DNA of 5,829 nt from Opitutaceae bacterium (GTDB taxonomy: Bacteria; Verrucomicrobiota; Verrucomicrobiia; Opitutales; Opitutaceae), in the NCBI GenBank assembly GCA_005787865.1, contig SXZN01000105.1, positions 1 to 5,829 of the forward strand. The letters run 5' to 3'. Both the position numbers and the translations under genes were made by a program. Under the pieces are notes generated by a model. It was not told the origin of the DNA and ran no database searches. It saw only the letters and a program-made list of their open reading frames with translations. Below, one piece after another: positions 1 through 5,829 of this stretch (its first letter is position 1; every line of letters begins with the position of its first letter).

Positions 1-180
1 CGCCTGATTTATCACTTCATCGAGCCCTGGCTCAAAAATAGGCAACTGGCCAGTATTCCATGCCGCGATCCGTTTAGCGTTCATGTCCACCACCGTTACC
101 GTGATGTCAGGGCATTTCAGGGCGATCATGGCCATCGTTGGCCCGCCGACATAACCAGCACCAATGCAGCAGATATTCAT
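1..180 (-). CDS. UDP-glucose 6-dehydrogenase, N-terminal part (gene continues past base 1)
   Basis: The enzyme oxidises UDP-glucose to UDP-glucuronate with two NAD+ in the cytoplasm, supplying precursors for capsule, exopolysaccharide or LPS sugars. Only the first 60 codons are in the window, and they are open throughout. The protein starts MNICCIGAGYVGGPT, a Rossmann dinucleotide-binding loop (GAGYVGG, residues 7-13). An acidic residue, D32, follows in VTVVDMN at the end of the second strand, where NAD ribose is normally held. The segment LPIFEPGLDEV (residues 46-56) matches the family's conserved LPIYEPGL block. The ICCIGAGYVGGPT start and the CPDITVTVVD stretch resemble the animal-type UGDH subgroup more than the usual bacterial Ugd/TuaD type. 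The ATG at 180 fits the family start, but no Shine-Dalgarno sequence precedes it (CTCTCCCT lies directly upstream). The gene follows the ftsH terminator, so it probably begins a new transcript. The family call is firm; the downstream pathway cannot be seen. Confidence 0.93.
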   Translation of the reverse strand, partial: MNICCIGAGYVGGPTMAMIALKCPDITVTVVDMNAKRIAAWNTGQLPIFEPGLDEVINQA

Positions 181-212
181 AGGGAGAGGCAGCAGATTTG
201 TGCCGGACCCCA

Positions 213-240
213 GTGATACGGCAACCCTCAAATCGATCAA
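213..240 (-). promoter_or_regulatory. weak candidate promoter for the UDP-glucose dehydrogenase gene
   Basis: On the minus strand, TTGATC (240-235) and TATCAC (218-213) are separated by 16 bases and lie about 30 bases upstream of the dehydrogenase ATG. The pair resembles sigma-70 -35 and -10 boxes only loosely. A promoter is expected here because a strong terminator separates this gene from ftsH, but this exact site is inference from weak matches. Confidence 0.22.
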
Positions 241-270
241 GCCAGGAGCGGCTAACCGACTGAGGCCGCC

Positions 271-293
271 GCGGGCTCTACCCCCAAGCCCGC
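271..293 (-). repeat. second hairpin after the ftsH terminator
   Basis: A perfect 7-bp inverted repeat (GCGGGCT with AGCCCGC) encloses a 9-base loop, TGGGGGTAG on the minus strand. It starts 6 bases past the U-tract of the ftsH terminator, in the direction of the dehydrogenase gene. No T-run follows it on either strand, so it is not an intrinsic terminator by itself. It could stabilise RNA ends, act on read-through transcripts, or be a chance GC-rich fold. Confidence 0.4.
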
Positions 294-298
294 AGGAT

Positions 299-327
299 AA
301 AAAAAGCCGAGCCCCACGGCTCGGCTT
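299..327 (-). terminator. intrinsic (Rho-independent) terminator of ftsH
   Basis: Read on the minus strand, a perfect 10-bp stem (AAGCCGAGCC with GGCTCGGCTT) has the 4-base loop GTGG. It is followed by a run of seven T, the last two overlapping the base of the stem (complement of the A-run at 299-305). It begins 23 bases after the ftsH stop codon. Stem strength, small loop and U-tract are all textbook, and the direction matches ftsH and the genes upstream of it. On the plus strand the stem is not followed by a T-run, so it acts in one direction. Confidence 0.93.
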
Positions 328-350
328 GAAATTAATAACGGCGAATATTT

Positions 351-2360
351 TTAAGCCGGAATGGGCGCAACCGTACCGCCGGTACTAGTAGACTCCGGCG
401 CGACTGGTGTTTCCACCGACTGGGCTGGCTCCACGGCTAGCTTGGGCGGCTTAGCACTGACGATCGGCGTGCGAATCTCTCCGTGCTGAATAATTTCCAA
501 CACATGTTTGCCTTCGATCGTCTCGTGTTCGAGCAAGGCCGCCCCGATTTTGTCCAAGGAGCCACGATTATCCGCGATAATCTGCTGCGCGCGGGTGTAC
601 TGCGCATGTAAAATCCCAGAAATAGCTAAATCTATTTTCCGCGCGGTATCCTCACTCACGTGCTGGGAACGCGTGATGTCGCGCCCCAAGAATACGGTGT
701 CCTGATTTTCACCCATCGCCACGGGACCAAGTTCGCTCATGCCATAATCACAGACCATCGCCCGCGCAATGCGGGTGGCCTGCTTGAGATCGCCGTAGAC
801 GCCATTACTAAAATCACCAGTCACCATTTCCTCCGCAATGCATCCGCCCATCGCCATCGCGATTTGGTTGAGCAATTTCTTTTTGGGCTGCGTCAAAATA
901 TCCTTCGTCGGCAAATAGGTCGTGCTGCCCAAACTCTGCCCGCGCGGAATAATCGTTACCTTGTGCACCGGCATCGTGCCGTCATCGAGGACCGCCTGGA
1001 CAATCGCGTGACCTGCTTCATGCCAAGCCACAAGACGCTTCTCGGCGTCGTCCATCACGCGACGACGTTCGCGGCCCCACAACACTTTATCGCGGGCCTC
1101 ATCGATATCAGTCATCTCCACTTTCTTTTTACCACGCCGCGCGGCGAGTAAGGCGGCTTCGTTTAATAAATTAGCTAACTCTGCACCCGATAAACCGGGG
1201 GTGCCGCGCGCGATAATCCCGAGCTCCACATTCTCCGAGAGAGAAATCTTTCGCGCATGCACGCGCAAAATTTGCTCCCGTCCAATAATATCGGGCAGAT
1301 CAATGTAAACTTGCCGATCAAAGCGACCGGGGCGCAACAAGGCGCTATCGAGCACGTCCGGACGATTTGTTGCGGCGATGATGATGACCCCTTCTTGCGT
1401 TTCGAAACCATCCATCTCCACGAGCAGTGAGTTAAGGGTCTGCTCACGTTCATCGTTACCACCGCCCAAACCGGCGCCGCGTTGGCGGCCCACGGCATCT
1501 TTTTCATCGATAAAAATCAAACAAGGGGCGTTCTTGCGACCCTGCTCGAACATGTCGCGCACGCGACTCGCGCCAACGCCGACAAACATCTCCACGAAAT
1601 CTGAACCACTGATGGAGAAGAAGGGCACATCCGCCTCGCCGGCAATCGCCTTGGCGAGGAGCGTCTTGCCGGTACCAGGAGGCCCAACCATGAGAATGCC
1701 TTTTGGGATACGGCCACCGATTTTTTGGAATCTCTTAGGCTCTTTCAGGAAATCGACCACTTCGCTCACCTCTTCCTTGGCCTCATCGCAGCCGGCGACA
1801 TCGCTAAAATTAATGCGATCTTTCTCCCGGGTAAGCATTTTTGCGCGGCTCTTGCCGAAACTGAGGGCGCCCTTCCCGGCTTGGCGCAGTTGCCGCACGA
1901 ATAGGAAATAAAGTAAGCCAATCACGATCACAAACGGCAGAACTTGGGCGAGCAGGTTCATCATCGCCGTCGTGGCGGGCTTTTCGATAAAGGCCTGGGA
2001 CTTCTGCAGTCGCTCTAAATTAGGATCAGTCAGCCAACCGGTCGCAATAAAAGCCTTAGTCGAACCAAGTTCATTACGAAGGGTGGCCTCCTTGAGATTA
2101 CCGGTCACTTCAAACCAATTGCGGCCCCCGGTGGCATCACTACGGATGGCGCCCACGGCGATCTTCCCCTGCTCGGCTAATTCCACAATCTGCTGGATCT
2201 TTAGTGTGGCGGGCTGAGGGGCGCGGGCTGGATTAAACCATAACATCGCGACCAAAATACTGATACCAATCACCCAGAAAACGATCATCTTGATCGGAAA
2301 ACCTTCTGGGGGGCTGCTTTTGAGGGGACGGCGCTTCTTATTGTTTTCTTGGTCGGACAT
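351..2360 (-). CDS. ftsH: ATP-dependent zinc metalloprotease FtsH
   Basis: Membrane-anchored hexameric AAA+ protease that extracts and degrades misassembled membrane proteins and selected cytosolic regulators. The 669 residues hold a basic N-tail (1-21), TM helix 1 (about 22-42), a periplasmic domain (43-135) and TM helix 2 (about 136-155). The AAA+ module has Walker A GPPGTGKT (226-233), pore loop FVGVGA (259-264), Walker B LIFIDE (281-286) and the SRH with arginine fingers R343 and R346. The M41 peptidase domain has HEAGH (447-451) and the third zinc ligand D524 in GDLKQAT. The tail after about 628 is rich in Pro, Ala, Ser and Thr, probably disordered. Length is typical. Oddities: K287 follows the Walker B DE where Ile or Leu is usual, and C507 sits in GGCIAEE where Arg is usual. 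All catalytic residues are intact. ATG 2360 has no Shine-Dalgarno sequence; Met25 (2288) at the edge of TM1 is an alternative start. It lies 113 bases after tilS and is followed by a terminator. Confidence 0.98.
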   Translation of the reverse strand: MSDQENNKKRRPLKSSPPEGFPIKMIVFWVIGISILVAMLWFNPARAPQPATLKIQQIVELAEQGKIAVGAIRSDATGGRNWFEVTGNLKEATLRNELGSTKAFIATGWLTDPNLERLQKSQAFIEKPATTAMMNLLAQVLPFVIVIGLLYFLFVRQLRQAGKGALSFGKSRAKMLTREKDRINFSDVAGCDEAKEEVSEVVDFLKEPKRFQKIGGRIPKGILMVGPPGTGKTLLAKAIAGEADVPFFSISGSDFVEMFVGVGASRVRDMFEQGRKNAPCLIFIDEKDAVGRQRGAGLGGGNDEREQTLNSLLVEMDGFETQEGVIIIAATNRPDVLDSALLRPGRFDRQVYIDLPDIIGREQILRVHARKISLSENVELGIIARGTPGLSGAELANLLNEAALLAARRGKKKVEMTDIDEARDKVLWGRERRRVMDDAEKRLVAWHEAGHAIVQAVLDDGTMPVHKVTIIPRGQSLGSTTYLPTKDILTQPKKKLLNQIAMAMGGCIAEEMVTGDFSNGVYGDLKQATRIARAMVCDYGMSELGPVAMGENQDTVFLGRDITRSQHVSEDTARKIDLAISGILHAQYTRAQQIIADNRGSLDKIGAALLEHETIEGKHVLEIIQHGEIRTPIVSAKPPKLAVEPAQSVETPVAPESTSTGGTVAPIPA

Positions 2361-2383
2361 GGAAGAGTGAGATAGTGGAACAC

Positions 2384-2410
2384 CGTGTAGGTTCCCTCCG
2401 AATAAGTCAA
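2384..2410 (-). promoter_or_regulatory. weak candidate promoter upstream of ftsH
   Basis: In the 113-base tilS-ftsH gap, the minus strand has TTGACT (2410-2405), a good -35 match, followed after 15 bases by TACACG (2389-2384), a poor -10 match with short spacing. The gap is the largest inside the four-gene cluster and is partly AT-rich, so an internal promoter for ftsH is plausible. This particular site is only a weak candidate. Confidence 0.2.
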
Positions 2411-2422
2411 ACGCACCGGAAT

Positions 2423-2437
2423 TGAATTTCTAATTCA
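2423..2437. repeat. short AT-rich inverted repeat between tilS and ftsH
   Basis: TGAATT-TCT-AATTCA is a perfect 6-bp inverted repeat with a 3-base centre, lying just upstream of the candidate -35 box for ftsH. Its size and symmetry suit binding by a dimeric regulator. It stands out because it is AT-rich in a GC-rich setting. No known operator consensus was recognised, and chance occurrence is possible. Confidence 0.3.
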
Positions 2438-2473
2438 TTTTCCATCACCGCCGGAGCTCGGCTCGACCGCACC

Positions 2474-3499
2474 TTAGCCGTACTGGGCGAATAATTTACC
2501 CTGCCGGATGACCGCAAAGCTTTTTGTGCCCAAGCTGAAACGCGTCGGCTGCCCCCGCTCGACGGCGGCCAGTAAACCCTCAAATCCTTGACGCGAAAGA
2601 TCCGCGGGGCGCTTTTGCGCCAGCAACCAACGATGCAAAGCTCGCCGTACGATCGCCCGCGGCAGTCCAACCAGGACGCGCAACGACAATTGCCGATCGG
2701 GGCCCAGCGCCGCCAAGCTTTCCACCCAAGACTCTAAGGCCACGTCATCCTCTTCCAGCCGCTCCCGCGCCAACGCCGCTCCCGCGAGGGCATCGCGTTC
2801 AGCGGCCTGGCTCCACGCGGGGAGCACATCGTGGCGAATCCGGTTGCGAAAATAATCGCGCCCCGCATTCGAAGCATCCTCGCGCCACTTAACGCCTGCC
2901 TGGCTTAAGACCGAGAGCAGCTCAGTTTTTTTAAGCGTCAATAAAGGCCGTACGTGCTGCCGGCCATCACCCGTTGGCTGCACGGGGCGCGGGGCGGCGA
3001 GTCCACCGGTGCCACTCCCCCGCGCGAGTCGCATTAAGATACTCTCAGCAATATCATCTTGTTGATGAGCCAACCAAAGGGCACGGCTGCCCGAGCGTTG
3101 CATCGCTTGGGCAAAAAACTTCTGCCGCGCAGCGCGGGCCTTGGCTTCGCTCGCCCCCTGATGCTGACCCCGCCAGCGCCCCACCACTAGCTTGACGCCC
3201 AACGCAGCACATACGCGGCGACAATATTTTTCATCGGCCTCGGCGGCCCGCCCTCTCAGCCGGTGATTAAAATGCAAGGCGACTAACTGCGCCCGCCGCT
3301 CTGGCCAGTGGGCCCACAAGAGCAACAGCAACGCGAGCGAGTCAGCACCGCCGGAAAATGCCACGCTCCAAATCTCTGACGGCCGGCGCCGCTGGGCCCA
3401 GGCCAACACCCCGGAATGCAGCTGGACCAGCGCAATAAGTCCACCCACCAACGCCGCTTGAGCCGGCCAGCCGCGAGGGGACGTTTGCTTGCGTGTCAT
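2474..3499 (-). CDS. tilS: tRNA(Ile)-lysidine synthase TilS (short form)
   Basis: Cytoplasmic N-type ATP pyrophosphatase that joins lysine to C34 of tRNA-Ile(CAU), switching its decoding from AUG to AUA and its charging from Met to Ile. Of 341 residues, the PP-loop SGGADS lies at 49-54, followed by ALHFNHRLRG (74-83). LAHQQDDIAES (143-153) is the counterpart of the family's LAHHxDDQAET. The block RPLL...WREDASN...RNRIRHDVLP (184-227) is diagnostic of TilS. After about 230 there is a helical middle domain. The separate C-terminal TilS domain of the E. coli enzyme appears to be absent, as in the roughly 310-residue forms of Aquifex. The PP-loop lies about 25 residues further in than usual, so the start could be internal (for example TTG or GTG at codons 17-18). 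No Shine-Dalgarno sequence precedes ATG 3499. The coding sequence is visibly more GC-, Arg- and Ala-rich than its neighbours. It follows serS by 37 bases, suggesting co-transcription. Confidence 0.95.
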   Translation of the reverse strand: MTRKQTSPRGWPAQAALVGGLIALVQLHSGVLAWAQRRRPSEIWSVAFSGGADSLALLLLLWAHWPERRAQLVALHFNHRLRGRAAEADEKYCRRVCAALGVKLVVGRWRGQHQGASEAKARAARQKFFAQAMQRSGSRALWLAHQQDDIAESILMRLARGSGTGGLAAPRPVQPTGDGRQHVRPLLTLKKTELLSVLSQAGVKWREDASNAGRDYFRNRIRHDVLPAWSQAAERDALAGAALARERLEEDDVALESWVESLAALGPDRQLSLRVLVGLPRAIVRRALHRWLLAQKRPADLSRQGFEGLLAAVERGQPTRFSLGTKSFAVIRQGKLFAQYG

Positions 3500-3536
3500 T
3501 GCTTCAGGAACCAGCGGCCCACGGCGCGCCCGCCGC

Positions 3537-4808
3537 TCAGTTAAAACTTAAATACTCCTTCCCAAAATAGGGCACCAGCACCGTGGGAATTTTTACGCGG
3601 CCATCGGCTTGCAGGTTATTCTCTAATAAAGCCGCCAGCACGCGCGGCACCGCTAGGCCCGAGCCATTTAAAGTGTGCACCAATTCGGGTTTACCCATTT
3701 CCTTGCTCCGGTAGCGGATCTGCGCCCGGCGCGCTTGGAAGGCTTCAAAATTCGAGCAACTCGAAACCTCGAGCCAGCGCTTTTGCCCCGCCGCCCAAAC
3801 TTCCAAATCGTATTTCTTCGATTGAGAAAAACCCAAATCCCCCCCGCACATCAGTAAGACGCGATAAGGCAACTCGAGCTTTTGCAACAAGCGCTCAGCG
3901 TCCGCGCGGAGTAGCTCCAACTCAGCATAACTGGTCGTCGGGTGCACCCACTTGAGCAGTTCAACTTTATCAAATTGATGCACGCGATTCAGCCCGCGCG
4001 CATCTTTGCCATAACTACCCGCCTCACGGCGAAAGCAGGGCGTATAAGCGCAGCGGCAAACAGGCAGCACCGCTTCCTCTAAAATTTCGTCGCGGAAAAA
4101 ATTGGTCAACGGCACTTCCGCAGTCGGCACCGCATAAAGTTTATCGGGGGTCGTTTCATACATTTGCCCTTCTTTATCTGGCAGTTGGCCCGTCGCCGTG
4201 GCACTCGCCGCATTAACAAAGATCGGCGGGCTCACTTCTGTGTAACCAGCTTTGACGTCTTCATCTAAGAAAAACTGCAGCAGCGAGCGCGACAATTTAG
4301 CGGCATCGCCAATTAAAAATGGAAAGCCGGCGCCGGTGACCTTGGCGCCACGGGCAAAGTCGATCAGTTGAGCAAAGCCGGGGATTTCCCAGTGCGGCAA
4401 TGCATGCGGAGAAACCGCGGTGATCGCCCCATGGGTGGCGAAAACCTGATTCTCTTCGGGCGTGCGCCCCTCCGGCACACTGGCGTGCGGCAGATTAGGC
4501 ACCGACAACATCGCCGTGTGTAATTTCTCCTCCGTGTGTTTTAGGCTCTCGTCCTTGGCTTTGATCTCAATTGAAATGACCTTCATCTCTTGGACCTTGG
4601 CCAAAAAAGCGGGCGTCCCTTTCGGCATGGCGGCCATCTCATTATTAGCGGCTTTTTGCAGAGAACGTAAGGTCTCCACTTCAGTTAACAGCGTGCGCCA
4701 CGCGGTATCGAGGGCCAGCACCTCCGCTAGGTCCACGGCCAAGTGCTTCTTGGCAATGGCGGCACGGACGACATCAGGCGTTTCACGAAGGATGCGAGGA
4801 TCAAGCAT
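3537..4808 (-). CDS. serS: seryl-tRNA synthetase (SerRS, class II)
   Basis: Charges tRNA-Ser with serine through seryl-adenylate; homodimer in the cytoplasm. The 423 residues match the usual bacterial length. Residues about 35-105 form the antiparallel coiled-coil arm that grips the long variable arm of tRNA-Ser. The catalytic core carries the serine-binding TAE (229-231), motif 2 FRREAGSYGKDARGL (259-273) followed by HQFDKVEL (277-284), the SSCSNFEAFQARR strand (349-361) and motif 3 NGSGLAVPR (381-389) with its ATP-binding Arg. Oddities: motif 3 has Pro388 where Gly is common (GLAVGR), and A356 stands where Asp is common before FQARR. The start MLDPRILRETPD at ATG 4808 is the standard SerRS beginning, so it is secure although no Shine-Dalgarno sequence is visible (TTTACGTCCC lies directly upstream). 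It lies 60 bases after the GT9 gene and 37 bases before tilS, consistent with one transcript. Confidence 0.98.
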   Translation of the reverse strand: MLDPRILRETPDVVRAAIAKKHLAVDLAEVLALDTAWRTLLTEVETLRSLQKAANNEMAAMPKGTPAFLAKVQEMKVISIEIKAKDESLKHTEEKLHTAMLSVPNLPHASVPEGRTPEENQVFATHGAITAVSPHALPHWEIPGFAQLIDFARGAKVTGAGFPFLIGDAAKLSRSLLQFFLDEDVKAGYTEVSPPIFVNAASATATGQLPDKEGQMYETTPDKLYAVPTAEVPLTNFFRDEILEEAVLPVCRCAYTPCFRREAGSYGKDARGLNRVHQFDKVELLKWVHPTTSYAELELLRADAERLLQKLELPYRVLLMCGGDLGFSQSKKYDLEVWAAGQKRWLEVSSCSNFEAFQARRAQIRYRSKEMGKPELVHTLNGSGLAVPRVLAALLENNLQADGRVKIPTVLVPYFGKEYLSFN

Positions 4809-4868
4809 GGGACGTAAAGTTGAAGACGTTTCACCGCCCTTGAACAGTCTAAATTTAACCGCGGTCAG

Positions 4869-5822
4869 CTAGCGGCGCGCATAAGCAGTCTCGATCCGAT
4901 GGAATAAGTGAAAGACTTCCTTGGCCGACAAGAGTTTGAGATCACCCACGGGCGCTTGAATCGTGTAATTTTTAGGGTGCTTCAGCGGGTAAGGTCCGGA
5001 AATTTGGGGATCAGTGGGGCCAAAAAGACCAATCGTCTTAAAGCCCATCGCCGCGGACAAGTGCAGCGGGCCGCTATCATTTGAAATAATCCAATCGGCC
5101 TTCGCCAACAGGGCCGGCAACGAGGTCAGACTCGTATTGCCCGTCAGATTAATGAAGGTACCGTCAGGGAATATTTCTTTGCACGGCAGATAATGATTTC
5201 CCGCCCACACGACCTTGCGACCAGCTTCGCGAATCAGGAGCGCGGCCAGTTGGCTATACCCGTTCCATTTTTTATTGGTCTGCCCGCTATCCGGAAACAT
5301 CAGCACGGGCGGCAAGCCCTTGCGCGTTTCCATAAAAGCCAAATTAAGTCGCTCCAATTCTCGGAAGCGCAGGGGCCCCGCCAAACGTGGCTCCGCTCCC
5401 GCGACCGTGCAAAACTGGAGCAACCGATCGAGTTCGTGGCTGCCCGTCGGAGGCAAGGCAACTTTCTCCCGATAAAAAAATCCGGCGCCTTCACGAGCAT
5501 CTGCTCGACCCACTTTTCGACGTCCCCGACTCCACTGCGTCATTAAGCCGGTGCGCAATAAACCCTGTAAATCGAGCACGAGGTCGAATTTTTTCTGCCG
5601 AACCTCACGCATCAAATGCCAAAAACCTCGCAGGCCACCCTCGCGGCGAAAAACATAAATCTGATCAACCGCCGCACAAGAACGGACCAACGGCGAAAAA
5701 ATATCCCGAACGATCCAGGAAATGCGCCACTCCGGACGCTGCGCCTTAATCGACGTCGCCACTTGCAATCCGTGCACGATGTCACGCAGCGCGGAGGGTT
5801 TGATGATGAGCATTTCGGGCAT
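4869..5822 (-). CDS. glycosyltransferase family 9, heptosyltransferase-like
   Basis: Probably transfers a heptose or similar sugar from an ADP-linked donor to lipid A-core or another surface glycan at the inner face of the cytoplasmic membrane. The 317 residues show a GT-B fold of family GT9. The N-terminal loop is KPSALRDIVHG (8-18), where D14 aligns with the catalytic Asp of WaaC (SSMGD). FDLVLDLQGLLRTGL (79-93) matches the conserved DLQGL block. REGAGFFYREKV (110-121) corresponds to the WaaC-type acceptor-side block. NDSGPLHLSAAMG (248-260) and LFGPTDP (266-272) form the donor-binding C-terminal half. This pattern is closest to heptosyltransferase I, but the exact sugar and acceptor cannot be told, so no gene symbol is given. 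R13 replaces the usual Gly before D14. The start may be ATG 5822 or ATG 5813 (Met4); neither has a visible Shine-Dalgarno sequence, and only seven bases upstream are in view. The gene may begin or continue an operon entering from the right. Confidence 0.9.
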   Translation of the reverse strand: MPEMLIIKPSALRDIVHGLQVATSIKAQRPEWRISWIVRDIFSPLVRSCAAVDQIYVFRREGGLRGFWHLMREVRQKKFDLVLDLQGLLRTGLMTQWSRGRRKVGRADAREGAGFFYREKVALPPTGSHELDRLLQFCTVAGAEPRLAGPLRFRELERLNLAFMETRKGLPPVLMFPDSGQTNKKWNGYSQLAALLIREAGRKVVWAGNHYLPCKEIFPDGTFINLTGNTSLTSLPALLAKADWIISNDSGPLHLSAAMGFKTIGLFGPTDPQISGPYPLKHPKNYTIQAPVGDLKLLSAKEVFHLFHRIETAYARR

Positions 5823-5829
5823 AACTAAA

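Noticed and set aside
164..388. 74-codon plus-strand frame crossing the dehydrogenase-ftsH gap
   Set aside because: It runs through the terminator hairpin and into the 3' end of ftsH, and its low-complexity product matches nothing I know.
660..1151. 163-codon open frame on the plus strand, antisense to ftsH
   Set aside because: It lies wholly opposite the conserved FtsH peptidase domain, its translation is His- and Arg-rich with no recognisable domain, and it has no upstream signals. It is a shadow of the real gene.
1378..1911. 177-codon open frame on the plus strand, antisense to the FtsH AAA+ domain
   Set aside because: It is Ser-, Pro- and Arg-rich with no domain and fully covered by FtsH coding sequence on the other strand, as expected of an antisense shadow in GC-rich DNA.
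2450..2462. GCCG-GAGCT-CGGC mini-hairpin after the tilS stop codon as a terminator
   Set aside because: The stem is only 4 bp and no T-run follows it on the minus strand, so it does not support termination between tilS and ftsH.
2407..2670. 87-codon minus-strand frame overlapping the 3' end of tilS
   Set aside because: It overlaps tilS in another register for most of its length and has no recognisable protein features; tilS codes through this region with a family-like C-terminus.
4809..4868. Terminator or promoter in the 60-base gap between the GT9 gene and serS
   Set aside because: There is no stem with a T-run. The AT-rich TTAAATTTAGA has no convincing -35 and -10 pair; the GACGT repeat 14 bases apart is too short to mean anything.

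Overview
The window looks like chromosomal housekeeping DNA from a Gram-negative-type bacterium, most likely Verrucomicrobiota or a close PVC-group relative (moderate confidence, from recalled family resemblance only). Three things point that way. The UDP-glucose dehydrogenase start is of the animal-like ICCIGAGYVGGPT type. A heptosyltransferase-like GT9 glycosyltransferase implies an outer membrane with LPS or similar glycans. The FtsH and SerRS sequences have the flavour I associate with that phylum. No mobile element, phage gene, CRISPR array, tRNA or rRNA was found.

All five genes lie on the minus strand, so transcription runs from right to left: GT9 glycosyltransferase (5822-4869), serS (4808-3537), tilS (3499-2474), ftsH (2360-351), a strong intrinsic terminator (327-299), then the first 60 codons of a UDP-glucose 6-dehydrogenase gene (180 to beyond base 1). 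Gaps are short: 60, 37, 113 and 170 bases. No stretch over 300 bases lacks a gene. The first four genes could form one transcription unit that ends at the terminator after ftsH. The 113-base gap before ftsH is AT-rich in part and could hold an extra promoter. The dehydrogenase gene needs its own promoter, or read-through past the terminator.

Functionally, serS charges tRNA-Ser. tilS makes the lysidine that lets tRNA-Ile(CAU) read AUA. ftsH is the membrane AAA+ zinc protease for quality control. The tilS-ftsH pairing echoes the tilS-hpt-ftsH cluster of Firmicutes, here without hpt and with serS on the upstream side. The flanking GT9 and UDP-glucose dehydrogenase genes both concern cell-surface polysaccharide, but the terminator separates them.

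I see no undescribed system. The points worth a second look are small: no Shine-Dalgarno sequence at any of the five starts, a possible upstream reading frame that ends on an internal ATG of ftsH, and unusual residues at normally conserved motif positions in several of the proteins (Lys after the Walker B DE of FtsH, Arg for Gly in the GT9 N-terminal loop, Pro in SerRS motif 3).
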